From NCBI GenBank assembly GCA_024276375.1, contig JAJRXG010000243.1, forward strand, positions 1 to 38,084: a stretch of 38,084 bases of DNA, written 5' to 3'. Each line of letters starts with the position of its first letter. Position 1 is the stretch's first letter. This document shows, piece after piece, positions 1 through 9,278 of the stretch. A model generated the notes under the pieces. It saw only the letters and a list, made by a program, of their open reading frames with translations, made no database searches and had not been told where the DNA came from. The DNA is from Bacteroidota bacterium (GTDB taxonomy: Bacteria; Bacteroidota; Bacteroidia; Chitinophagales; Saprospiraceae). A program made the translations under genes and the position numbers.

Positions 1-1309
1 AGTGCGCTGATAGGGCAAGGGGTCTATGATGTTACTTCGATAGACAGGGATATGTTGAAAAATGCTGATATCGTCATTAGAGATCATCATACATCTATCG
101 ATATACAAGCCGTGGATAAGATGTCAGTCTATCATAAATGGGTATATACGATTATTGACAATCGGTGACAAGCGGAGGTTTGTCTATCATTTTCATACGA
201 CAAATCCACAAAGATAAAATCACTTCAAGCGTATATCTATGATACAAAGGGAAAGGAAATAAAACAAATAAAAAAGAGAGAATTTAAGGATTATGCAGTG
301 TCGGAGAGTGGTACTTTGTTTTCGGACAATAGAAGGTTGAGCTATGAGTATATCGCTACGTCGTGGCCTATCACAGTGGTCACTGAAGTCCAGTACCGAT
401 CAAGGAGCACCGGATTCTTAAACAGTTGGCATCCGATTAGTAATTATATATAGACAATCGGTTGAGAGTAGCAGATTGGCTATCCGGTTTGTCAATGGAT
501 TAACTCCGAGATATTTGGAACACAATTTAGAAGGAAAGGACAATGTTGTCATTAATCGAAGTGATGGTTATATATCCTATGCTATTGGACGGGAACAGGC
601 GATTCGATATGAACCGATGGCTCCGGAATTGTTTACAATGGCACCCTATGTTGAGTTTGCCCTTACGGATTTTGAACTTGAGGGTTCAAGGGCAAGGGCA
701 TCCAATTGGGAGGAATTGGGTTCATGGTATTACAACAACCTCATCAAGTTGCAGATACGTCTCAGTACAGAAGTCATTTCAGAAGTTCGATCCTTAGTGT
801 CAGATGCGGGAAGCGATCGGGAGAAGGCAAGAAGGATATATGAATATGTCCAACAAAGAAGTCGGTATATCAGTGTTCAATTGGGTATTGGAGGTAGGAA
901 ACCGATTAGAGCTCAAGAGGTTCATGAGAAGGGTTATGGAGATTGTAAGGGCTTGACCAATTATATGATGGCATTGATGTGAAGCGTAGGGATAGCTGCC
1001 TTTTATACGATCATTTCTGCAGGAGAGCATCAAGTGCCATTGGTTGATGAGTTTTCCAGAATGCAAGGTAATCATGTCATCTTATGCCTACCTCAATTGG
1101 ATGGTAGAGATACAACGTGGTTAGAATGTACTTCCAAGGATGGTCCATTTGCGTATTCCATTGCATCGAGTCAGGACAAAGTCATAGTGACTATTTAGTA
1201 TAAGGAGAATACAGATATAATTCCTGCAAAGTACTATGATGCTTTGAAGAATTTCTTCGATATTGTTGTCGCCAAAAGACAGGAGAAGATCGTATTTGCC
1301 AAGGTGTAA
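1..1309 (+). pseudogene. Decayed DUF3857/transglutaminase-like domain protein (5' end outside window)
   Basis: Frame 1 (1-450) and frame 2 (455-1309) together read like a DUF3857+transglutaminase protein (…QSVESSRLAIRF…NLEGKD…YVQQRSRYISVQLGIGGRKP…YGDCKGLTNYMMALM…NHVILCLPQ…TTWLECTS…YYDALKNFFDIVVAKRQEKIV), interrupted by TGA 166-168, a frameshift near 445-455, TGA 980-982 and TAG 1196-1198. Confidence 0.85.
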
Positions 1310-1517
1310 GTTGACAAAGATAGAAGCTATAACAAGCAAAGTATAATAAACGCACAAAGGAGAGGGTTTGATATTCAGGCTCTTTTCGCTTATAAAATGT
1401 CATTGGTTAAGCACAAAAGGTAGAGAGCTAGCATTCTTAATCCAAGGAGATATTTACCCACACGTTGCCCACATTTAATGATTTCTCCTATCTTGACCAA
1501 CCATAACAATACCCGAG

Positions 1518-3056
1518 ATGGATTTATCATTTAGACGCTCCTTAATACTCAAGTTTGTATCGATATTGCTCTTGTTGATGTGCAACAGAGGTGGGGTAAT
1601 CGGCCAAGTATCGGATGATGAGCTTGAAGATCAAGCGATAGCGTCAATAAGTACTTTTAGAGACTTTCTATCAATTCCTAATGATGCACAATTCTTGGAT
1701 GATATTGGCAAGAATGTAGATTGGTGTAGGCAAGCCTTGGAGAAGAGGGGGTTTAGCACAATACAATGGCCATCTGCAACACGCCCAGTATTGTATGCAC
1801 AACTCCAACAACAAGAAGTGCAACCTACTGTTTTGTTTTACTTCCATATAGACGGACAATCCGTAGATCCTCAATATTGGTTTCAAGCAGATCCCTACAA
1901 GGCGGTGCTCAAAGAATCCATAGAGGGAGAAGGATGGAGGGAGATATCTTGGGACAGGCTGAGTGCATCAACGTACGATCCGGATTGGTACATATTTGCA
2001 CGATCGGCCTCGGATTCTAAGAACAATCTCATGATGATGATGACTGCCTTAGATGTGATGCGGGCACATGGAGAGGTGCTGCCTTACAATCTTAAATTGG
2101 TATTGGATTTTGAGGAAGAACGTAGTTCGCCCAGTCTTGCGGGGGTCGTCGAAGAACATCAAGCAGATCTTAGTGCGGATATGTTGGTGATATACGATGG
2201 TCCGAGGCACATCAGCAACCAACCGACTTTAGCATTTGGGGCGAGGGGAATCGCCTCGGTGACTTTAACTGTTTATGGGCCGGTGTTTCCACAGCATAGT
2301 GGTCATTATGGCAATTATGTGCCCAATCCTGCACTGAGATTGTCACAATTGCTCGCCTCTATGAAGGATGACGATGGTCGCGTCACGATACCTGGATTTT
2401 ATGATGGAATATCTTTGGATGAAGAGACATTGGCGATTCTTGCTGCTGTACCGGACAATGAGCAAGTGATTAAAGCCAAATTGGGGATCGCTAGTTCGGA
2501 TAAGGTCGCCGATTCGTATCAGAAGAGTCTCCAGTATCCATCCCTCAATATCAGAGGGATGCTGTCCGGGTGGGTGGGTACGGAGGCACGTACGATTGTG
2601 CCGGCACAAGCGACAGCAGAATTGGACATCCGTCTTGTGGTAGAGAGTGATCCTGAACGGTTAATTCAACTTTTGCGTAAGCATATCCAAGAAGAAGGGT
2701 ACCACATCATTGATGGCAGACCCACACAACGGGAGCGGTTGACGTATCCCAAGATATGCAGGATGGATAGCAGGATATCGTATCAAGCCTTTAGGACGGG
2801 ATTTGATACGCGTATCGGGCGGTGGTTGACACGTGCGATGGAAGGCGCTTTTGGGGTTACACCCGTGCGATCCCGGACGATGGGAGGCTCTATCCCGATT
2901 GCACCATTTATCAGTATCTTAAATGTTCCGGCAGTGATTGTACCGACTGCTAATCGAGACAACAACCAGCATAGTCCCAATGAGAATATACGATTGGGCA
3001 ATTATGTCGATGGCGTCAAGGCGTTGTACCATATTCTAAGTACTCCGATAGATTGA
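1518..3056 (+). CDS. M20-family metallopeptidase (secreted)
   Basis: Long ORF with N-terminal signal peptide; YFHIDGQSVDPQYW, LVLDFEEERSSPSL, RTIVPAQATAELDIRLV and C-terminal …VPTANRDNNQHSPNENIRLGNYVDGVK motifs typical of M20. Confidence 0.85.
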   Translation: MDLSFRRSLILKFVSILLLLMCNRGGVIGQVSDDELEDQAIASISTFRDFLSIPNDAQFLDDIGKNVDWCRQALEKRGFSTIQWPSATRPVLYAQLQQQEVQPTVLFYFHIDGQSVDPQYWFQADPYKAVLKESIEGEGWREISWDRLSASTYDPDWYIFARSASDSKNNLMMMMTALDVMRAHGEVLPYNLKLVLDFEEERSSPSLAGVVEEHQADLSADMLVIYDGPRHISNQPTLAFGARGIASVTLTVYGPVFPQHSGHYGNYVPNPALRLSQLLASMKDDDGRVTIPGFYDGISLDEETLAILAAVPDNEQVIKAKLGIASSDKVADSYQKSLQYPSLNIRGMLSGWVGTEARTIVPAQATAELDIRLVVESDPERLIQLLRKHIQEEGYHIIDGRPTQRERLTYPKICRMDSRISYQAFRTGFDTRIGRWLTRAMEGAFGVTPVRSRTMGGSIPIAPFISILNVPAVIVPTANRDNNQHSPNENIRLGNYVDGVKALYHILSTPID

Positions 3057-4522
3057 AAATGGAGGAGATCGATGATAGACCCGTTTCATTTTGGACGGCT
3101 TTTTTGCCCATAGGATGTTTCTTCTTTTTATTGATATATGGGTTGTTTTTGCATCCCGTCTTTTTTGGCGGATCGAGATTGCCTGTGGAGATATTGGTAC
3201 TATTAGCATTGTCTGTCAATTGTTTGTATCTATTCTATATGGGATATAATTGGAAGACAATAGAGGCTCACATGGTATCCAAGATAGGAGAATCCATACC
3301 TGTATTGTTGATCCTATTTGCAGTAGGCGTATTGATCGGTAGTTGGATCGTATCGGGGATAATACCGATGTTGATTTACTATGGGATCGGATTGATTGAT
3401 GGTGAGTGGATTTATATATATGCCTTTTTGATTTGTATCATATTCTCTTTATTGACGGGGACATCGTGGGGTTCAGCAGGTACCATCGGCGTAGTGATGA
3501 TCGGTATCGCTCAGATATACGGAGCGGATCTCAGCATTACTGCTGCGGCCATAGTAGGTGGATCATTTTTTGGAGACAAGATGTCGCCACTGAGTGATAC
3601 GACCAATATAGCCGCACTAGCAACAAATGTACCTGTGCTTGAGCACATCAAGTCCATGATATATACAACCAGTCCTGCAGCGATCATAGCTGCGGCATTA
3701 TATATATACTTATCTCCGGGTATGTCTGGCGCAACTATAGATCCGGGTATCACCCTAGGCTCTGTACAGGACACCATGAATGATCTGTCGCAGATTTTTG
3801 AATTCAATTATTTTTTATTGATTCCTATGCTGATCGTTGTTTGGGGTGCGATGAAACGCCAATCTATATTTTTGACATTGTTGATGGCGTCGTGGGCAGC
3901 GATGATTTTGGCTTTTATTTTTCAGGGTTTTACCTTGGATCAAGTGGTCAGCAGTTTTAACAAGGGCTTCTCAATAGATATGGTTCGATCCGATATTGAT
4001 ATCCAATCCGATGTAATTACGATCCTCAACCGGGGCGGGCTATACAATCTTATCGAAGGGATTGTTGTATCCCTGTTAATATTTGCGTTTATAGGAACAT
4101 TGGATGTCATCAATGCCATAGAAATCAGTATCGCCAAGCTCATGTCCACCTTAAAGACCAAATCTCAGACGGTTGTTGCGGCGTTGTTTGCCACTTTAAT
4201 CACCAATCTCACAACGTCCAATCAGTATGCGACCAGTTTTATTATTGGCGAAGCCTTTAAGCGAAAATTTGATCAATTGGGTATTGCTCGGAGAGTGTTG
4301 AGTCGTACCTTGGAAGATGCCGGTACTATGATGGAAAATATGGCACCATGGACTCCTTCGGGGATATTTATGGCCGGAGCATTGGGAGTGGCGTCATGGG
4401 ATTATGCTCCATGGCAGTTTTTATCAATTGCCAATATTTTGATAGCCTTTGTGTTTGCTGCCTTGGGTATTGCTATTTTTACAAATGAATCACAGAAAGA
4501 AGATGTCCATAAACCTACATGA
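3053..4522 (+). CDS. nhaC: Na+/H+ antiporter NhaC family
   Basis: Polytopic protein; GTSWGSAGTIGVVMIGIA, GGSFFGDKMSPLSDTTNIAA signature. Start TTG 3053 or ATG 3059. Confidence 0.9.
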   Translation: MKMEEIDDRPVSFWTAFLPIGCFFFLLIYGLFLHPVFFGGSRLPVEILVLLALSVNCLYLFYMGYNWKTIEAHMVSKIGESIPVLLILFAVGVLIGSWIVSGIIPMLIYYGIGLIDGEWIYIYAFLICIIFSLLTGTSWGSAGTIGVVMIGIAQIYGADLSITAAAIVGGSFFGDKMSPLSDTTNIAALATNVPVLEHIKSMIYTTSPAAIIAAALYIYLSPGMSGATIDPGITLGSVQDTMNDLSQIFEFNYFLLIPMLIVVWGAMKRQSIFLTLLMASWAAMILAFIFQGFTLDQVVSSFNKGFSIDMVRSDIDIQSDVITILNRGGLYNLIEGIVVSLLIFAFIGTLDVINAIEISIAKLMSTLKTKSQTVVAALFATLITNLTTSNQYATSFIIGEAFKRKFDQLGIARRVLSRTLEDAGTMMENMAPWTPSGIFMAGALGVASWDYAPWQFLSIANILIAFVFAALGIAIFTNESQKEDVHKPT

Positions 4523-5687
4523 TGACACAGAGTTGTGCCACGATGGAGATTCATACTTTGAAAACAAAGGCGCTATCGTACCACCGATATATCAGAACTC
4601 CCTCTTTGCATTTGAATCTTGGGACGATATAGATCGCGCTTTTGATGACCCTGCGGACAACTTTATATACTCCCGGATATTGAATCCGACGGTAGAGATG
4701 GCTGAGGAGAAAATCGCCAAATTATGTCGTGGCGAGCGAGCCAAGTTGTGTGCTTCGGGGATGGGAGCGATATCGGCTGCCATCATGCATTGCATTACAT
4801 CGGGAGATCATATTATAACTATCTCTAATGTGTATGGTCCTACCAATAATTTTCTGGGGAAGTATCTTGTAGAGAAGTGTGGCATCAGCATCACTTACGT
4901 CAAAGGTGCGTCCACGGATGAGTTTGAAGATGCGATTACAGACCGGACGACTTTGATATTTCTGGAGAGTCCCGCATCGATGACATTTGAGCTTCAAGAC
5001 CTCAGCGCCATAGCCCAATTAGCGCAGAAGCATAAGATCAAAACAGTCATTGACAATACTTGGGCAAGTCCGGTATTTCAGAAGCCCTTGGATCTGGGTA
5101 TAGATCTGGAGTGTCACTCCGCATCCAAGTATCTCTGTGGGCACAGTGATGTGGTAGCAGGTGTAGTCATCGGCAAGAAGGTTGATATCGATGCCATCAT
5201 CAATGCTGAGCATGCGCTATTGGGCGCCAAGATGGCACCATTGGAGGCGTGGTTGATACTCCGAAGTATGCGTACCCTATCATTGCGGATGAAGCGACAT
5301 GAGCAGAGTGCTCTGCGGATCGCTTCATGGCTTGAGACACATCCCAATGTGAGTAAGGTATATTTTCCCGGATTGCCATCATTTCCCCAGCATCAATTGG
5401 CTAGTAGGCAGATGACAGGTTATGGAGGGTTGATGAGTTTTGAGATAGATACCAGTGATATAGGGATTGTCAAGCGTTTTGTCAATGGCTTGCAATTGTT
5501 TAAATTGGGGGTCAGCTGGGGCGGTCATGAGAGTCTGGTGTACTCACCATCTATTAGTTATATCAAGGAGTTGTCCCCTGACAAATTCAAGGCAATGGGT
5601 ATTCAAATAGGTCTGGTGCGTATCAGTATCGGGTTGGAGCATTGTGAGGATCTTATTGCAGATTTGGCGCAAGCACTAGATTATTAA
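4503..5687 (+). CDS. Cys/Met metabolism PLP-dependent aminotransferase/lyase (cystathionine beta/gamma-lyase type)
   Basis: Start chosen at ATG 4503 within the 4449 ORF (MSINLHDDTELCHDG…); PLP lysine region HSASKYLCGHSDVVAGVV; YSRILNPTVEMAEEKIA. Confidence 0.88.
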   Translation: MSINLHDDTELCHDGDSYFENKGAIVPPIYQNSLFAFESWDDIDRAFDDPADNFIYSRILNPTVEMAEEKIAKLCRGERAKLCASGMGAISAAIMHCITSGDHIITISNVYGPTNNFLGKYLVEKCGISITYVKGASTDEFEDAITDRTTLIFLESPASMTFELQDLSAIAQLAQKHKIKTVIDNTWASPVFQKPLDLGIDLECHSASKYLCGHSDVVAGVVIGKKVDIDAIINAEHALLGAKMAPLEAWLILRSMRTLSLRMKRHEQSALRIASWLETHPNVSKVYFPGLPSFPQHQLASRQMTGYGGLMSFEIDTSDIGIVKRFVNGLQLFKLGVSWGGHESLVYSPSISYIKELSPDKFKAMGIQIGLVRISIGLEHCEDLIADLAQALDY

Positions 5688-5716
5688 TGTCAATGATACT
5701 ATAGGTTTGGTGTTTT

Positions 5717-5771
5717 GTTACTACTGAGGAGGGTACTTTTTAGCCAAAATGACTCCTACCTGAGGAGTAAC
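5717..5771. repeat. Short (55 bp) member of a palindromic intergenic repeat family
   Basis: GTTACTACTGAGGAGGGTAC…AGCCAAAATGACTCCTACCTGAGGAGTAAC matches the two ends of the 11868-12029 element, with the central part missing. Confidence 0.7.
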
Positions 5772-6012
5772 CCTGTTTAAGCTGTAAGTCGCTTTTTTAA
5801 ATATTAAAAAGGCTCCTTGAGGATGAACTAGTACAGGCCAATATTGTGCAAAAATAAGATCCATCGGTGCAGGTTTATTGTTTTGTTTCTTTTTTTGAAT
5901 TTTTATGGAATATATTTCATGGAGTTTGTCATCTTGCCAACTTTTTTCTGAAAAAATAATGTATTCTGGAGGATCAAATTAAACATATCATTAAGAGCTG
6001 AAGGCCATTGAT

Positions 6013-6399
6013 ATGGCAGAAAATCACCTCAAGACCATTCAGAGGGTTAGAGAGGATTATCAGATAGAGTATCAGGATCTCGAATTGGAGATTCATGAAA
6101 GGTTGAAAAAGATTGATTCTATTTCCAATGCTTCTCTTTTTGCATTGTATTATAAGTTATTGGGGAGGAAAGATGAAGCATTGGACTCATATAAGGATCA
6201 TTACTTGGCTTTGACACTGCGATATCATGAGATCGGTGTGGCAATAAAATCTATAGAATACGAGATTCAGATTGTCAAGAATAAAGTTGATTTAGGGAGA
6301 TCCCTTAAAACAAAATTACAAAAAGTAGTCACAACAGCGAAAATCCGATTTAAGCAAGCAGAATACTCGAAATACGCTACCATAGTAAAAAAAAAATAA
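6013..6399 (+). CDS. Coiled-coil hypothetical protein (possible N-terminal part of a fused ORF)
   Basis: Heptad-like, charged helical protein; ends immediately after an A10 run (6387-6396). Confidence 0.6.
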   Translation: MAENHLKTIQRVREDYQIEYQDLELEIHERLKKIDSISNASLFALYYKLLGRKDEALDSYKDHYLALTLRYHEIGVAIKSIEYEIQIVKNKVDLGRSLKTKLQKVVTTAKIRFKQAEYSKYATIVKKK

Positions 6400-6413
6400 A
6401 GAAAAAAATCGAA

Positions 6414-6884
6414 TTGGTAAAGGAATTGGAGGAGGCTATAGACCAAGGCGTTATTCTGAACAACAAGTTTAACAAGTCCATAAAATTCTTAAAAGCGAAG
6501 GCAAAGGATTACTATGGTATTTATAAATCAAAAGAGGCCGTTTATACCAGCAATGTATCCAATATCAGCAAGTATCAAAATCAGTTGGTATCAATCAGAC
6601 ATTGTCTTGTAAAGTACGAATTAGAAGTCGAAGACGTATATCGCGAAATCAGTAGAGTGAAGGAGTATTCCAATGTATTTGTTGCATATCGAGCCAATCT
6701 TAGGAGGGATCTCCATGAGAATGACAGCTTAGAGGATAGTTATACCTTCCTGAAGGGGTTCAAATCCAAGGTGATGATGATCACAAAATCCCTAAGAAGT
6801 GATCTGAGAAAAATCAGGAAAGAGTTGCTACAACTGGAGGAAGAGGAGCAAGCGGCCATTAACAAACTTAAAGCATCCATCTAG
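6414..6884 (+). CDS. Coiled-coil hypothetical protein (possible C-terminal part of the same ORF)
   Basis: Frame is open upstream through the A10 run and into 6013-6399; no good independent start (TTG at 6414). Continuous coiled-coil character. Confidence 0.55.
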   Translation: MVKELEEAIDQGVILNNKFNKSIKFLKAKAKDYYGIYKSKEAVYTSNVSNISKYQNQLVSIRHCLVKYELEVEDVYREISRVKEYSNVFVAYRANLRRDLHENDSLEDSYTFLKGFKSKVMMITKSLRSDLRKIRKELLQLEEEEQAAINKLKASI

Positions 6885-6994
6885 TGTGAGGAGATATAGT
6901 TATGTATATGCACTACAAGTGAGAGTTGACAAGGCATAATACGATCTGTAACAACGAACTCAGCTAAATTAGGTAATGGAATTGGGATGTTGGC

Positions 6995-7157
6995 GTGTGT
7001 ATAACAAATTGCATAAAATAGGATATTGCTCCGGTACGCCTCTGTCCTCATATGTTTAAGATCTCCTCATAAAGAGTCTCCCTTGATAAGCAAAACGAAT
7101 CAATCCTTTCCACACCATGCTTTTTCCAGCTATTAAAGTGCAATATGTTATACACAC
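6995..7157. mobile_element. MITE-like element, copy 1
   Basis: Perfect 12-bp TIRs GTGTGTATAACA (6995-7006) / TGTTATACACAC (7146-7157) flanked on both sides by the direct repeat ATGTTGGC (6987-6994 and 7158-7165). No coding capacity. Confidence 0.85.
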
Positions 7158-7210
7158 ATGTTGGCTTGATCTAAGAAGACGAATTATTTAATTGTATCTT
7201 CGCGCTTTTT

Positions 7211-8962
7211 TTGGAGGGGTACACGCCTTCTGATAGAAATATTAACGATCGGGACTTGTGTGAGCGCGAGATCCTGAACCACTACAATCATTTGGATTCA
7301 CAAACTACTTTTTCAGATTTAGGTCTTGACAACAATATTCTTGAGGCCTTAGAGGTGCTCAATTTTGTTACACCTACAGAGATTCAGCAACGCGCTATAC
7401 CCATTATGCTGGAGCAGGAGAGCGACATAGTCGGTGTAGCACAGACAGGTACAGGCAAGACGGCAGCATTTAGTTTGCCGATTATTCAAAAACTGGACAT
7501 GCAGGAGGCGCAACCTCAGGCACTGATATTGTCTCCTACTCGGGAGCTCTGTATTCAGATATGCCGGGATATCAAGGCCTATAGCAAGAAGAAGAAAGGG
7601 GTATCGACATTGGCTGTTTATGGAGGATCAGACATACGATCCCAGATTAAGTCGTTGGATCGAGGAGTACACATCGTAGTGGGGACTCCGGGAAGGACAT
7701 TGGATCTAATCAAACGGCGCAGACTCAATCTGCATGGGATCAAGTGGATTGTATTGGATGAGGCCGATGAGATGTTGTCGATGGGGTTTAAAGAAAGCCT
7801 TACGGAGATATTGGCGACGACTCCGGAGGAGAAGCAGACGATATTGTTTAGTGCCACGATGCCTCGGGATATCAAGCGGATCGCCAAGACTTATATGACA
7901 GATCCGATAGAGATATCTGTGAGCCATAAGCAGCGCTCTGCCAAGAACGTGCACCATAAGTATTTTACTATTCATCCTAAACAGCGATATAAAGCGCTGA
8001 AGCGGCTTGTGGATTTTCATCCTGATGTATATGGTATCATATTCTGCCGTACCAAGCGGGAGACACAGGAGGTAGCCATCAAGTTGAGTGCCGATGGTTA
8101 CAACAGTGATGCCATACATGGAGATCTCTCTCAGGCTCAGCGGGATCAGGTGATGCAGCGCTTCCGCAAAAAGCAAATACTACTTTTAGTTGCTACGGAT
8201 GTGGCGGCACGAGGCATCGATGTAAGCGATCTGACGCATGTGATCAATTTTAATCTTCCCGATAGCCTAGAGACATATGTCCACCGAAGTGGTCGTACAG
8301 GTAGAGCAAACAAAACAGGGGAGTCTCTGATTATAGTGAGTGATAAAGAAACATATCGTATTCGTCACTTGGAGAAGAAGTTTGACATAAAAGTAGAACG
8401 CGGCATCATCCCTTCAGGAATAGAAGTAAACAAAAAGCGAATTTTTGCGGAAGTGCAAAAACTAGAGGAAGCACAGATCGGGGTCCCCAATGATTTGAGT
8501 GCGATATTAGAGGAGGTGAAAGAAAGGCTTTCTGAAATGACTAAAGAGGAACTCATAGAGCGGTGGATCACCAGAGAATTTGCGGCTTCTTTGAAGCAAT
8601 TGGCACAGAGCGAGGATCTCAATATGGCTCCGAGCAAGAGTGGCGATCGTCGTAGCAGAAGAGACCAGTATACGCGTTCAGGTTCCGGCCAATATACAAG
8701 AGTCAAAGTAAATCTAGGACATAATAATCGGATCGCTCCTCGGGAACTGATTACTATGATCAATCAGAATACACGTGGAAAAAGCATACAATTGGGGCGC
8801 ATTGACATTGATCGTGCTTCATCTTACATCGATGTAGATACTACGCAAGTCAAAGATCTTCTCAAGGCATTTAAGAATACAACATTCAGAGGGCATAAAG
8901 TAGTAATGCAAACAGCCGGTGCCAAAAAGAAAACTCGTTTTAAGAGCTATAAGAAAAGGTGA
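7211..8962 (+). CDS. DEAD-box ATP-dependent RNA helicase with C-terminal DbpA-like RNA-binding domain
   Basis: AQTGTGKTAAFSLP, PTRELCIQI, TPGRTLDL, VLDEADEM, SATMP, RGIDVSDLTHVINFNLP, HRSGRTGR; C-terminus LGRIDIDRASSYIDVDTTQVKDLLKAFKNTTFRGHKV. Exact start uncertain (TTG 7211 or downstream). Confidence 0.95.
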   Translation: MEGYTPSDRNINDRDLCEREILNHYNHLDSQTTFSDLGLDNNILEALEVLNFVTPTEIQQRAIPIMLEQESDIVGVAQTGTGKTAAFSLPIIQKLDMQEAQPQALILSPTRELCIQICRDIKAYSKKKKGVSTLAVYGGSDIRSQIKSLDRGVHIVVGTPGRTLDLIKRRRLNLHGIKWIVLDEADEMLSMGFKESLTEILATTPEEKQTILFSATMPRDIKRIAKTYMTDPIEISVSHKQRSAKNVHHKYFTIHPKQRYKALKRLVDFHPDVYGIIFCRTKRETQEVAIKLSADGYNSDAIHGDLSQAQRDQVMQRFRKKQILLLVATDVAARGIDVSDLTHVINFNLPDSLETYVHRSGRTGRANKTGESLIIVSDKETYRIRHLEKKFDIKVERGIIPSGIEVNKKRIFAEVQKLEEAQIGVPNDLSAILEEVKERLSEMTKEELIERWITREFAASLKQLAQSEDLNMAPSKSGDRRSRRDQYTRSGSGQYTRVKVNLGHNNRIAPRELITMINQNTRGKSIQLGRIDIDRASSYIDVDTTQVKDLLKAFKNTTFRGHKVVMQTAGAKKKTRFKSYKKR

Positions 8963-9185
8963 TTTTCTCTCAAAGTATCCTAAAAACAGTGATCTATCCT
9001 TTCTTTAGAACAAAATGTTAAAATTGACATATGATTATTTGTCAGATTGTATGTTCAATTGTTAAGGAATTGTATATTTACGGCAGAATTTGATATTCGT
9101 GGTTTATAACGATGAACCAAAACAATATAAGGGATTCGTCATCCCTAAATCTTTTAGACTAAAATTGGATTGATAATCCTTAAGA

Positions 9186-9216
9186 ATGGCCCTCCTTTGA
9201 AGGGCTTTTCTTATTT
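9186..9216 (+). terminator. Putative intrinsic terminator
   Basis: GGCCCTcctttgAAGGGC hairpin followed by TTTTCTTATTT. Confidence 0.55.
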
Positions 9217-9278
9217 ATAGCCTCATCATAAGTCTGCCTATGCCACACTATCAGTGGAGCTATTGATGTTATATCTGT

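Noticed and set aside
1-1309. Stop-codon recoding or readthrough (TGA and TAG) in the DUF3857-like frame
   Set aside because: Both TGA and TAG occur together with a frameshift, and all neighbouring genes use standard termination; pseudogenisation is simpler.
5791-5814. GCTTTTTTAAATATTAAAAAGGC hairpin after the PLP lyase gene as terminator
   Set aside because: Very AT-rich stem with weak predicted stability and no U-tract; not reported as a feature.
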